Source of the DNA: Natrinema zhouii
GTDB lineage: Archaea; Halobacteriota; Halobacteria; Halobacteriales; Natrialbaceae
Direction of reading: 5' to 3'
Assembly: GCF_013456555.2 (NCBI RefSeq)
Contig: NZ_CP059154.1
Location: 3,472,001 to 3,536,000, forward strand
DNA length: 64,000 bases
The notes beneath the pieces are model-generated. The model had not been told where the DNA came from. It searched no databases and saw nothing but the letters and a program-made list of their open reading frames with translations. The position numbers and the translations under genes were made by a program. How positions within the stretch are numbered: position 1 is the first letter of the stretch; every line of letters begins with the position of its first letter. This document shows, one piece after another, positions 1 to 8,694 of the stretch.

Positions 1-947
1 GACGCGGCCCGAAAGTCGGCGGGCGAGACGCCCCTCGTGAAGTCGTTCGTATCGACTCGAATGCCGTACAACAGCGCCGTCGCCGTCGAGGGATCGATGG
101 CGAAATCGAAGCGATCGAGGTACTCGGTGAGCACAGTGCTGGTCGCGCCCGCACCCTGTCGGAGGTCGACGAACTCGCCGGGAACCGGCCCGCGAGGCGG
201 ATGGTGGTCGATGACGATGTCGACGTGGAGATCCGTCGGCAGCTGATCGTTGACGCCCGGCCGCGAGTGATCGACCAGCGCGAACGCCGAATACTCCGCG
301 AGCGAGTCGGCGGGTGCCATATTCCGCAGCTCCAACTCGAGCAGGTTGACCATCGCCCGATTTTCCTGGTGGGAGATGTCGCCGAAGTAGCAGGCGTCGG
401 CGGTGACGCCGACGGACTCGGCGATGTCGACGAGCGCGACCGCGCTCGCGATTGCATCCGGATCGGGATTGTCGTGGGCCACGACCGCTAGCCGACCGTC
501 GATCGCCGCGAGACGGTCCCGGAGTTCGATCGCCGCTTCGGCGGACGGACTCGCCGTCTCGTCGATTGCCTGATCGGCTATCGCCGCCGTCGGGTCGATG
601 ATTCGATCCGCAAGTTCCGCGAACCGGTCGCGGTCGGCGGCCACCGCGTTGCCGCCCAGATAGGCCACGATCACGGCGTCCGGAAACCGACTGCGCGCGG
701 CCTCGAGTGCGGCCCGGTTGACGTCGGTGCGATCGCTGGCGACGAAGATCACGGACGGGGTATCGATGTTCGCGATGGTATCGGGGTCGGCCGGGTCCGC
801 GCTCCGTGCCGGCACGCTCTCGTCACGCAGCGTCTCGACGACGCTCTCGTCGTCGGTGATGACGAGCACCCGACCGGCGCGCTCGGCAACCCGTTCGGTC
901 ACCTTACGGCAGACAGTTCCGCAGCCGAGAACGAGCCGGAAAACCAT
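1..947 (-). CDS. DHH family phosphoesterase with N-terminal Rossmann domain (partial)
   Basis: The gene runs off the left edge, so its C-terminus is missing. Translation from ATG at 947 gives an N-terminal nucleotide-binding segment (LVLGCGTVCRKVTE, a degenerate GxGxxG loop resembling TrkA-N domains). A DHH phosphoesterase domain follows, with HDNPDPDAIAS, then VDHSRPG and IDHHPP, the metal-binding Asp/His motifs of the RecJ/PAP-phosphatase superfamily. Family knowledge: DHH proteins hydrolyse phosphodiester bonds in nucleic acids or small nucleotides using Mn or Mg. The fusion of a TrkA-N-like domain to DHH is common in haloarchaea, but its substrate is not known to me. It lies 55 nt beyond the stop of nuoN on the same strand, separated by a GC-rich hairpin. 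Confidence 0.85.
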   Translation of the reverse strand, partial: MVFRLVLGCGTVCRKVTERVAERAGRVLVITDDESVVETLRDESVPARSADPADPDTIANIDTPSVIFVASDRTDVNRAALEAARSRFPDAVIVAYLGGNAVAADRDRFAELADRIIDPTAAIADQAIDETASPSAEAAIELRDRLAAIDGRLAVVAHDNPDPDAIASAVALVDIAESVGVTADACYFGDISHQENRAMVNLLELELRNMAPADSLAEYSAFALVDHSRPGVNDQLPTDLHVDIVIDHHPPRGPVPGEFVDLRQGAGATSTVLTEYLDRFDFAIDPSTATALLYGIRVDTNDFTRGVSPADFRAA

Positions 948-964
948 TTATCGCGGCTTGCAAC

Positions 965-999
965 CCCGGCGGGTAAAAGCTACCGGGTCTCCCGCCGGG
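965..999 (-). terminator. GC-rich hairpin between nuoN and the DHH gene
   Basis: A perfect 9-bp inverted repeat (CCCGGCGGG at 965-973, CCCGCCGGG at 991-999) with a 17-nt loop lies just after the nuoN stop codon and before the DHH gene. Its position suits a 3'-end or processing signal of the long nuo transcript. No clear U-tract follows, so termination is an inference. Confidence 0.35.
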
Positions 1000-1002
1000 C
1001 GA

Positions 1003-2529
1003 CTACGCGATGATCGCAGCCGCCGCCTCGCTTGCGGCGTCGGCGATCGGGCTGAACGCTGGCAGGATGAGGACCGTGATCACTGCGGCGGCGATGATCG
1101 CCGCGTAGAGCCCCGTCGGCTGGGCGAGTCGATCCCGATCGACGACCGGATCCTCGATCCAGAGCGCCTTGACCAGCCGCGAGTAGTAGTACAGCGAGAG
1201 CGCGCTGTTGATCACGAGCGCTGCGGCGACGACGAGCAGCGCCGTGTTGTCCGCGGCGGCCTCGATCGTCGCGGTGTACAGGAGATACTTGCTCCAGAAG
1301 CCGCCGAAGAGCGGGATGCCTGCGAGGCTGAACATGAAGACCGCCATCGCGGCACAGGCGAAGGGAGCCTGCTTCGCAAGGCCGTTGTAGTCCTCAAAGG
1401 TGCGGCCGACGCCCCAGTACTCCGCCAGCCCGACGAACAGGAACGCGCCCGTGTTCATGAAGCCGTAGACCAGCAGGTGCATCATGGCCGCTCCCATGAC
1501 GACCTCGCCGGCGTCAGTCGAGAGGGCCGCCAGCCCGATCAGCACGTAGCCGGCGTGGCCGATCGAGGAGTATGCGAGCATCCGCTTGACGTTCTCCTGA
1601 GTCGCCGCCGCGAAGTTGCCGACCGTCATCGTGACGACCGCGAGGATGACGAACGCCCACGTCCAGTCGACGCCGATGACGGCGGTCGTCGCCTCGAGCG
1701 GGAACGCCGTCGTGAACACGCGGAAGGCGAGCACGAAGCCGGCAGCCTTCGAGGCCGACGAGAGGAACGCGGAAATCGGCGCGGGCGCGCCCTCGTAGGC
1801 CTCGGGAGCCCAGAAGTGGAACGGCACGCTCGCCGTCTTGAACGCGATCCCACCGATCAACATCAGGATGCCCAGTCCGAGCAGGCCGCCCATCTCTCCG
1901 GCGTTGCCGAGTCCGTCGGCGATCGCCTCGAGTTGCAGCGAGCCGGTCGCGCCGTAGACCAGCGAGACGCCGTAGACGAAGATCGCCGACGAGAGCGCCC
2001 CGAGGAGGAAGTACTTCAGTCCCGCTTCGACGCTCCCGCGATTGTCCTTGAGGATCGCGACGAGCGCGTACGACGGCAGGCTCGTCAGCTCGAGCGCGAT
2101 GAAGATCGTGACGAGACTGTTCGACGCGGCCATCATCGACATCCCGGTCGCCGCGAGGATGACCAGTGAGTAGTACTCGGCCTGATAGGTGTGATCGCGC
2201 AGATAGTCGTAGCTCGCCAGCGTGACGAGCGCGGTGACGACCGCGATGATGATCATGAAGTACAGGGCCAGTTGATCGACGACGAACTGGCCGTCCATGA
2301 TGTCGATAGCGCCGAAGTTCTCGATTCCGGTCGCGCCGACGCCGGCGACGGTGAACCAGACGGCGACGGCCAGCGACGACAGCGAACCGGCGACAGCGGT
2401 GCCGGCGAGCAGCGCACGGTTCGTCGAGCGCGGGTTGATGCTGTCGAGCAGGAACAGGACGAGCGCCGTCCCCGCCAGGATCAGTGCCGGTGCGAGTGCC
2501 GCCCACTCGGGAAGTTCGAGGACCGCCAT
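1003..2529 (-). CDS. nuoN: NADH-quinone oxidoreductase-like subunit N
   Basis: This 508-residue, almost wholly hydrophobic protein is an antiporter-like proton-pumping subunit of the membrane arm of complex I. It carries the proton_antipo_M pattern (AFKTASVPFHFWAPEAYEG, and later MLAYSSIGHAGY). It is the last gene of the nuo operon. Its ATG shares one base with the nuoM stop (TGATG), which implies translational coupling. Length and order match NuoN of haloarchaeal Fpo-like complexes, which reduce menaquinone and export protons or sodium. The electron donor is not NADH-specific as far as this operon shows, because no NuoEFG is present. Confidence 0.95.
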   Translation of the reverse strand: MAVLELPEWAALAPALILAGTALVLFLLDSINPRSTNRALLAGTAVAGSLSSLAVAVWFTVAGVGATGIENFGAIDIMDGQFVVDQLALYFMIIIAVVTALVTLASYDYLRDHTYQAEYYSLVILAATGMSMMAASNSLVTIFIALELTSLPSYALVAILKDNRGSVEAGLKYFLLGALSSAIFVYGVSLVYGATGSLQLEAIADGLGNAGEMGGLLGLGILMLIGGIAFKTASVPFHFWAPEAYEGAPAPISAFLSSASKAAGFVLAFRVFTTAFPLEATTAVIGVDWTWAFVILAVVTMTVGNFAAATQENVKRMLAYSSIGHAGYVLIGLAALSTDAGEVVMGAAMMHLLVYGFMNTGAFLFVGLAEYWGVGRTFEDYNGLAKQAPFACAAMAVFMFSLAGIPLFGGFWSKYLLYTATIEAAADNTALLVVAAALVINSALSLYYYSRLVKALWIEDPVVDRDRLAQPTGLYAAIIAAAVITVLILPAFSPIADAASEAAAAIIA

Positions 2530-4055
2530 CAGAGATCACCTCCCTGGACGATCGGATCGATTGCGTCGGTTATCATGTCGAAGATCAGGTCGGGAGCGAC
2601 ACCAAGAGCGATGATGAGTCCCAGCAGGACGACCATCGACGCGACGTCGTGGACCGGTGCGCGGCCGACCTCGTAGTCGGTTTCGAGTCGATACGGGCCG
2701 AACACCGTCCGCTGGAGCGCGAAGAGCAGGTAGCCCGCGACGATGACGATGCCGAACATCGCCAGCGACGTGAACAGCGCCGAGTACTCGAGCAGTTCGG
2801 AGCCGAAGGAGCCGAAGAAGATGAAGTACTCCGCGGCGAAGCCGCTCATCAGCGGCAGCCCCATGTAGCCGAAGGCACCGGCGATGAGGATCCCGACCGC
2901 GATCGGCATCCGATCCGCCATCCCGGACATGTCGGTGACCATCCGGGTGTGGGTCGCGTTGTAGATGACGCCGACGGCCATGAACATCAGCCCCGAGATC
3001 AGGCCGTGGGAGATCATCTGGAACGTCGCCCCGCCGACCCCGAACTGAGTGTACGCGACCAGTCCGAGGATGACGTAGCCCATCGACGAGACGGACGAGT
3101 AGGCGACGATCCGTTTGAGGTCGGTCTGGGCGAGGGCCAACATCGCGCCGTAGATGACGCTGATGACGGCGATCGCGGCGATCGGCACCGCGTAGGCCTC
3201 GACCTGCTCCGGAAACATCGTGAAGTTGAATCGGAGCAGAGCGTAGGTCCCCATCTTCAGGAGAACGCCGGCCAGCAGTATCGAAGCCGGCGTCGGCGCC
3301 TCCACGTGGGCGTCGGGCAGCCACGTGTGGAACGGCACGATCGGCACCTTCACCGCGAAACCGAGGAACATCGCGATGAAGACGACCGAGGCAAGCGCCG
3401 TCCCGCCGAGGCCGAAGAGCCCTTCGGGGCCGCCCTCGAGCATCGCCGTCGCGATCTCGGGCAGCGCGAAGGAGGTGACCGAGTCACCGAGTCCGAAGAC
3501 GAGCGCGATGAAGGCGCCGAACATCACCAGCGACGCCACGTTCGTGTAGACGAAGAACTTGATCGCGGCGTACTTCCGGCGCGGGCCGCCCCAGATCCCG
3601 ATCAGCAGGTACATCGGGATCAGGACCGCCTCCCAGAAGACGAACCAGAGGAAGAAGTCGAGCGCGGTGAAGACGCCGATCAGGTTCGCCTCGATGAAGA
3701 GGATGAGCCCGTAGAACTGGGACTCGCGCTCGTCGATCGGCGTCCACGAACTCACGATCGCCAGCGTACAGAGGATCGTCGTCAGGACCACCAGCGGCAT
3801 GCTGATGCCGTCGACGCCGACGAACCACGAGATCGACCGCCCGCCGATCTCGAGCCACGCCGCCTGCGATTCGAACGCCAGTTCGCCGTCGAGCAGGGCG
3901 TTCCCGCTGCCGTCGAAGGCGGCGAACAGCCACAGGCTGAGCGCCGCCGGCACGAGGCTGATGGCGAAGGCGAGTTTGCCAGCGATTCGATTCGGCGCGA
4001 CGAACGTCACCAGCGCGCCGATCAGTGCGACTGCGATTAGCGCTTCGATCATCAT
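2529..4055 (-). CDS. nuoM: NADH-quinone oxidoreductase-like subunit M
   Basis: Antiporter-like membrane subunit of complex I, 508 residues from the ATG at 4055, with about 14 hydrophobic segments. Signature stretches are VPFHTWLPDAHVEAPTPAS and RIVAYSSVSSMGYV, typical of NuoM, including the Lys/His proton channel region. I chose the start at 4055 because it overlaps the nuoL stop as ATGA; a reading frame extending to 4064 only adds three residues inside nuoL. The gene sits between nuoL and nuoN, the usual order for the three pumping subunits. Confidence 0.95.
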   Translation of the reverse strand: MMIEALIAVALIGALVTFVAPNRIAGKLAFAISLVPAALSLWLFAAFDGSGNALLDGELAFESQAAWLEIGGRSISWFVGVDGISMPLVVLTTILCTLAIVSSWTPIDERESQFYGLILFIEANLIGVFTALDFFLWFVFWEAVLIPMYLLIGIWGGPRRKYAAIKFFVYTNVASLVMFGAFIALVFGLGDSVTSFALPEIATAMLEGGPEGLFGLGGTALASVVFIAMFLGFAVKVPIVPFHTWLPDAHVEAPTPASILLAGVLLKMGTYALLRFNFTMFPEQVEAYAVPIAAIAVISVIYGAMLALAQTDLKRIVAYSSVSSMGYVILGLVAYTQFGVGGATFQMISHGLISGLMFMAVGVIYNATHTRMVTDMSGMADRMPIAVGILIAGAFGYMGLPLMSGFAAEYFIFFGSFGSELLEYSALFTSLAMFGIVIVAGYLLFALQRTVFGPYRLETDYEVGRAPVHDVASMVVLLGLIIALGVAPDLIFDMITDAIDPIVQGGDL

Positions 4056-6100
4056 GCAAACCACCCTCCGAGATAGCCGAGGACGAGTAGTAAGCCGATG
4101 AACCCGCCCACCAACAGCGCCGCATAGTTAGTCACGATACCCGTCTGGAGTCGTTTCATCCGATCGCTGCCGAACAGACTGATCGTCGAGGTTCCGTTGA
4201 CGACCCCGTCGATGACGGTCTGGTCGAATCGGTCGGCCGCTCGAGACAGCGGCAGCGTGAAGCCTTCGGCGAGCCAGACCTGATACTCGTCCTGGTAGTA
4301 GTTGCGCCGCAGGAGGCCGTACACGCCACCCAGCTTCGCCGTGTGTCGTTCCGGCTCGGGCACGTTATACAGCGTGTGCGCGGTGAACGCGCCCGCCAGT
4401 GCGAGGCCGAGCGACAGTCCTGCGCTCAACAGCATCGTGGTGGTCTCCGATCCGATGTAGCTCTCTTCGAAGGCCACCGTCTCGTGGTACGCGTGATAGG
4501 TCAGTCCCTCGACGTAGCCGTACTCGCCGTCGAGCCAGTGCTCGAGGTAGGTAATATCGACGTCGAGCAGGCTCGCGACGGGTGCGAGGTTCGCGAAGCC
4601 GACGACGGCCGCGAGCGTCCCGAGGACGAGCAGCGGGACCTTGACGGGCCAGCCGACCGCGTGGGGCTCCTCGGCCGTCTCGGAACGGGGCTCACCGTGG
4701 AAGGTCAGGAAGACCATCCGGAAGGTGTAGAACCCGGTGAAGAAGACGGCGAGCAGTCCCATCGCGTAGGCCGCGAGGATGACCGGCTCCCCCAGGCCGA
4801 CGGCCAGGGCGTCGAACAGCACCTCGTCTTTCGACCAGAAGCCGGAGAAGGGGACGATCCCCGCGAGCGCGAGCGCGCCGGCGAGGAAGGTGTAGTAGAC
4901 GACGGGTGCTTTGTCCTTCAGCCCGCCCATCTTCCACATGTCCTGCTCGTGGTGCATCAGGATGATGACGGCACCGGCACCGAGGAACAGCAGCGCCTTG
5001 AAGAAGGCGTGATTCATGAGGTGGAAGACCCCGGCGACGTAGCCGCCGACGCCGAGTCCGAGCATCATGTAGCCGTACTGGCTGATCGTCGAGTACGCCA
5101 GCACCTGCTTGATGTCGTCTTTGACGACGGCCATCGTCGCGGCGAATAAGGCCGTGAAACCGCCGACGAAGGCGATGATCGCCAGCGCGGTCGGGCTCAG
5201 CGCGTAGTAGCCGAACATCCGAGCGACCAGATAGACCCCGGCCGCGACCATCGTCGCCGCGTGAATGAGCGCGGAGACGGTGGTGGGCCCTTCCATGGCG
5301 TCGGGCAGCCAGGTGTGGAAGGGGAACTGCGCGGACTTGCCCAGCACCCCACCGAGCACGAGCAGTCCGGTAATCGTCACCCAGGTCTCGGCGTCGAAGC
5401 CGAAGAGGGTCGCGCCGTCATCGATCGCCGTCTCGGCGGCGGTGACGAACGACTCCTCGCCGGCGAAGCCGACCGTGCCGAACGTCGCCGCGATGGCGAC
5501 GACCCCGACCAGGAAGAAGTAGTCACCGAAGCGGGTGACCAGAAACGCCTTCTTCGCGGCCGAGGGGGCCGATTCCGTGCGGAACCAGAACCCGATCAAC
5601 AGGTACGAACAGAGGCCGACGAGCTCGAAGAACATGAACGCCATCAGCAGGTTGTCCGCGAAGACGAAGGCCAGCATGCTGAAGGTAAAGAGGCCGAGTT
5701 CGGCGTAGTACCGTCGGAGCCCGGTCTCCCCTTCGGCGTTCATATAGCCGAGACTGAAGACGTGAACGAGCAGTGCGACGAGCGAAACGATCACCAGCAT
5801 GAGCGCCGAGAGCGGATCGATCAGGATCCCGAACGTGAAGGCGATCTCTTCGGCACCGGTCGCGCTCGCGGCCGCGCCGGCCGTCCACTCGTAGATCGTC
5901 TCGTGATACGTTTCGCCGCCAGCGACGGCCGCGAACATGACGATCGAAACGACGAGCGAACCCGCCGTCGCGAGTATGCCCGCGAACGCGCCCTTCTTCG
6001 GCAGATACTCCCCGAAGAGCAGCACGATCACGAACGCGACGAGCGGGAACACTGCGATCGCCGGTGCGAATCCGAACGGATCTGTTGCTATTCCTGCCAT
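4052..6100 (-). CDS. nuoL: NADH-quinone oxidoreductase-like subunit L
   Basis: Largest antiporter-like subunit (682 residues) of the complex I membrane arm. The conserved core FPFHTWLPDAMEGPTTVSAL and IHAATMVAAGVYL, then AYSTISQYGYMMLG, identify NuoL. Its long C-terminal part contains further hydrophobic segments that fit the lateral helix and terminal TM of the family. It starts 1 nt beyond the nuoK stop and overlaps nuoM by 4 nt. Family role: couples quinone reduction in the peripheral arm to ion translocation across the cytoplasmic membrane. Confidence 0.95.
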   Translation of the reverse strand: MAGIATDPFGFAPAIAVFPLVAFVIVLLFGEYLPKKGAFAGILATAGSLVVSIVMFAAVAGGETYHETIYEWTAGAAASATGAEEIAFTFGILIDPLSALMLVIVSLVALLVHVFSLGYMNAEGETGLRRYYAELGLFTFSMLAFVFADNLLMAFMFFELVGLCSYLLIGFWFRTESAPSAAKKAFLVTRFGDYFFLVGVVAIAATFGTVGFAGEESFVTAAETAIDDGATLFGFDAETWVTITGLLVLGGVLGKSAQFPFHTWLPDAMEGPTTVSALIHAATMVAAGVYLVARMFGYYALSPTALAIIAFVGGFTALFAATMAVVKDDIKQVLAYSTISQYGYMMLGLGVGGYVAGVFHLMNHAFFKALLFLGAGAVIILMHHEQDMWKMGGLKDKAPVVYYTFLAGALALAGIVPFSGFWSKDEVLFDALAVGLGEPVILAAYAMGLLAVFFTGFYTFRMVFLTFHGEPRSETAEEPHAVGWPVKVPLLVLGTLAAVVGFANLAPVASLLDVDITYLEHWLDGEYGYVEGLTYHAYHETVAFEESYIGSETTTMLLSAGLSLGLALAGAFTAHTLYNVPEPERHTAKLGGVYGLLRRNYYQDEYQVWLAEGFTLPLSRAADRFDQTVIDGVVNGTSTISLFGSDRMKRLQTGIVTNYAALLVGGFIGLLLVLGYLGGWFA

Positions 6101-6101
6101 C

Positions 6102-6407
6102 TTACCACCTCATGGTCGTCGGAACCGTGACGTCGACGTCACGGAAGTTGCGGTACAATACCAGAATGATCCCGAGTCCGACGGCCACCTCGGCGGCAGC
6201 GAGCGCCATCGTAAAGAGCGCGAACAACTGCCCCGTGAGATTGCCGTGATAGAACGCGAACGCGATCAAATTGATATTCGCCGCGTTCAACATGAGTTCG
6301 ACGGACATCAGGAACAACAGTGCGTTGCGACGCGTTAGCACCCCGAAGAGACCGATACAGAATACTGCCATCGACAGCAACACGTAGTACTGCACGTCGA
6401 CGGTCAT
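6102..6407 (-). CDS. nuoK: NADH-quinone oxidoreductase-like subunit K
   Basis: A 101-residue three-TM protein of typical NuoK size. The VELMLNAANINLIAF stretch contains the conserved membrane Glu in TM2 that forms part of the proton path; the second conserved acidic region (ALAAAEVAVGLGIIL) lies in TM3. The start overlaps the nuoJ2 stop as ATGA and the stop is 1 nt before nuoL. With J1 and J2 it forms the central part of the membrane arm. Confidence 0.95.
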   Translation of the reverse strand: MTVDVQYYVLLSMAVFCIGLFGVLTRRNALLFLMSVELMLNAANINLIAFAFYHGNLTGQLFALFTMALAAAEVAVGLGIILVLYRNFRDVDVTVPTTMRW

Positions 6408-6841
6408 CGATTCTCACCGTCCGTATCGGCTGTCTCACTGTCGGACTGCTCACCGCCATCCGCGACCGCCGGCTCCGCACCGCCACTGCTGCTCGAGGCC
6501 GCGCCGGTGCTCGAGAGCGCGGCGACGGGTTCGCCGCCCTCCTCGCGTTTCGCGAGGACGAGCGAGGCGTCGAGCGCGGCGTCGAGTGCGATCGCGACGA
6601 GCAAGACGGCGGCGAGGAACGGTTCCGTACCGCCGATTTCCTGCAGCGAGTCGAAGCCGAACAGCGCGTAGCCGAGTTCGGCCGTGATCGAGACGTCGTC
6701 GGGGAAACCGGCTCCTGCGGCCTGGGTCATCGGCTCGAAGGTCGCGTTCAGGGCGATGAGCGCCATCACGCCGAACAGCCCGATGGCGAGTAGTCCCGGA
6801 ATCAGCGTCTTGCCGAGTCGAAGTTTCGGACCGGTCGTCAT
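6404..6841 (-). CDS. nuoJ2: NADH-quinone oxidoreductase-like subunit J, C-terminal half
   Basis: This 145-residue protein corresponds to the C-terminal part of NuoJ (TMs around residues 10-30 and 75-95). It ends in a Ser/Glu/Asp-rich soluble tail of about 45 residues that is not part of canonical NuoJ. I place the start at ATG 6841 because it overlaps the nuoJ1 stop as ATGA; the longer open frame upstream to 7033 is out-of-frame nuoJ1 sequence. Splitting NuoJ into two genes is usual in haloarchaea. Confidence 0.88.
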   Translation of the reverse strand: MTTGPKLRLGKTLIPGLLAIGLFGVMALIALNATFEPMTQAAGAGFPDDVSITAELGYALFGFDSLQEIGGTEPFLAAVLLVAIALDAALDASLVLAKREEGGEPVAALSSTGAASSSSGGAEPAVADGGEQSDSETADTDGENR

Positions 6842-7116
6842 GCCTGTACCACCTCGTCTGCGTCTGCGTCGGCGTCGTCGCGCTGGGTCAGCATGACGGC
6901 GAACGTGATGAGGACGAGGACCCCGCCCACGTAGACGAGAACCTGCATCATGGCGACGAATTCGGCCGCCAGCATCACGTAGTGGACCGCCACGCTGAGC
7001 AACGCGACGCCCAGCAGGAGCGCCGAATGCCACGGGTCCTGCATGAGCACGACACCCACCGCGCTGGCCAGCGTCATGGCGGCGAACAGCGCGAACGCGA
7101 TCAGCTCGTAGTTCAT
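6838..7116 (-). CDS. nuoJ1: NADH-quinone oxidoreductase-like subunit J, N-terminal half
   Basis: This 92-residue protein contains three hydrophobic segments equivalent to NuoJ TMs 1-3, including MQVLVYVGGVLVLITFAVML, the conserved pi-bulge helix of NuoJ that rotates during coupling. It overlaps nuoJ2 by 4 nt and follows nuoI after 39 nt, one of the few gaps in the operon. Together J1 and J2 reconstitute one NuoJ of the expected length. Confidence 0.9.
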   Translation of the reverse strand: MNYELIAFALFAAMTLASAVGVVLMQDPWHSALLLGVALLSVAVHYVMLAAEFVAMMQVLVYVGGVLVLITFAVMLTQRDDADADADEVVQA

Positions 7117-7155
7117 GTTTGTTGGTAGTGCCCGTTTACGGGACGGGCGGACCCG

Positions 7156-7617
7156 TTACTGGTAGTCGACCTCTCCCTCACCCTCGCCGACCCACGCGCC
7201 CCGGTCGGGTTCGCGTGCGGCGAGCGGGTCGATGTCCTTGTACCACGGCACTGCCTTCAGCTGCTCTTTGTTGTAAACGAAATCGTGTTTCGTGTCCGCG
7301 GTGAACTCGAAGTTCTCCGTGAGCAGGATGGCGTCGACGGGGCAGACCTCCTCACAGAGCCGACAGTAGATGCACTGCCCGATGTGGAGGTTGTACTGTT
7401 CGCCCTGTCGCTGATCGTTCGTCACGATCTGAATGGTGTCGTTCGGACAGACGTTCTCGCACTGGCGACACCAGATACACCGCTCCTGACTGAACTTGTG
7501 AACGCCACGGAAGCGTGGCGAGACGTCCGGTGCGGTCTCCGGGTATTCCACCGTGAAGGTGGAGCCGTCCAGTGCGTGCTTCATCGTCGTTGCCATGGAT
7601 TTGAGTATCCCGATCAT
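7156..7617 (-). CDS. nuoI: NADH-quinone oxidoreductase-like subunit I, 2x[4Fe-4S] ferredoxin
   Basis: Peripheral-arm subunit of 153 residues carrying clusters N6a and N6b. Two ferredoxin motifs are clear, CIWCRQCENVCP and CIYCRLCEEVCP, spaced as in NuoI. The start at 7617 overlaps the nuoH stop as ATGA; a much longer frame upstream is a shadow of nuoH. The protein relays electrons to NuoB cluster N2. The acidic C-terminal tail (GEGEGEVDYQ) is a halophilic feature. Confidence 0.95.
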   Translation of the reverse strand: MIGILKSMATTMKHALDGSTFTVEYPETAPDVSPRFRGVHKFSQERCIWCRQCENVCPNDTIQIVTNDQRQGEQYNLHIGQCIYCRLCEEVCPVDAILLTENFEFTADTKHDFVYNKEQLKAVPWYKDIDPLAAREPDRGAWVGEGEGEVDYQ

Positions 7618-8693
7618 GCTATCAGCCCCACGATTACCGCGGTCAGGACGAGATTGGCAAACGAAAGGACGAGCAGTCCCTTCCAGCCGATCTCGATCAG
7701 TTGGTCGATTCTGACGCGTGGCACCGCCGAGCGGAGCCACTGGGTCAGGAAGAACACCGCCCAGATCTTGATGAGGAACCAGACGATGCCCGGCAGGATC
7801 GGCCCGGCCGGTCCGCCGAGGAAGATCGTCGCGATGATCGCCCCGCCGAGGAAGATGTGGAGGAACTCCCCGAGGTAGATCAGGACGAAGTAGACCGAGG
7901 AGTACTCGGTCTGGTAGCCCGCGACGATCTCGGTCGGTGCCTCCGGCGTGTCGAAGGGGTTGCGGCCGACCTCCGCGAAGTTCGCGATGAGGAAGAGAAC
8001 GAACGCGAACGGGTTGACCAGCGCGTACCACGATGGAATCGAGATCCCGGCGACCGATATCAGCGTCTCGTGTTGGGCCGCGACGATCTCGCCCATCTGT
8101 AGCGTGCCGGCGAAGATTACGATCGACATCCCGGTGATGACCAGCGGAATCTCGTAGGCGATGTTCTGTGCCACCGCCCGGAGCCCCCCGATCAGGGAAT
8201 ATTTGTTCGCCGACGCGTAGCCGGCCATCACCAGTCCGAGGCTCGCGATCCCCGAGACGGCGAAGACGTACGCGAGTCCGACTTCGGGGTCCGCGAGTTG
8301 GATCCCGTTGCCCATCGGAATGACGGCAAAGCCCAGCAGGGCCGAGGAGACGACGACGATCGGCGCGAGATCCCACGCCGGTCGATCCGCGTTCTCGGGA
8401 ACGATCAGCTCCTTCGAGAGCATCCGAACGGCGTCGGCGATGATGATCCCGATTCCGGCGGGACCGATCTGGTTGATCGAGATTCGATCCGTGAAGGAGG
8501 CGGTAATCTTCCGCTTCGCCCACGGACCAGCGAGGGCGGTCATCGTGAGCATCAGGGAGCCGACGAATATCGCCCCGATGAGGGTCGCCAGCAGTTCGCC
8601 GGCGAGCCCGAACTGGTCGAGCCCCGTCAGATTCCCCAACCGCTCGGGAAGCAAGACGGTATCCTGCAGCGGGACGGACGCCATGTCGGACAT
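7614..8693 (-). CDS. nuoH: NADH-quinone oxidoreductase-like subunit H
   Basis: Membrane subunit of 359 residues that forms the quinone channel with NuoB and NuoD. The family stretch EVGRNPFDTPEAPTEIVAGY, with conserved acidic and Arg residues of the third loop, is intact, and about eight TMs are visible. It starts 1 nt after the nuoCD stop and overlaps nuoI by 4 nt. Two in-frame ATGs (codons 1 and 4) could serve as start. Confidence 0.95.
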   Translation of the reverse strand: MSDMASVPLQDTVLLPERLGNLTGLDQFGLAGELLATLIGAIFVGSLMLTMTALAGPWAKRKITASFTDRISINQIGPAGIGIIIADAVRMLSKELIVPENADRPAWDLAPIVVVSSALLGFAVIPMGNGIQLADPEVGLAYVFAVSGIASLGLVMAGYASANKYSLIGGLRAVAQNIAYEIPLVITGMSIVIFAGTLQMGEIVAAQHETLISVAGISIPSWYALVNPFAFVLFLIANFAEVGRNPFDTPEAPTEIVAGYQTEYSSVYFVLIYLGEFLHIFLGGAIIATIFLGGPAGPILPGIVWFLIKIWAVFFLTQWLRSAVPRVRIDQLIEIGWKGLLVLSFANLVLTAVIVGLIA

Positions 8694-8694
8694 C

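Noticed and set aside
718..2169. Long plus-strand open frame of 483 codons opposite nuoN
   Set aside because: It is Arg/Asp/Glu-rich nonsense antisense to a clear NuoN; GC-rich haloarchaeal genes routinely leave such shadow frames open.
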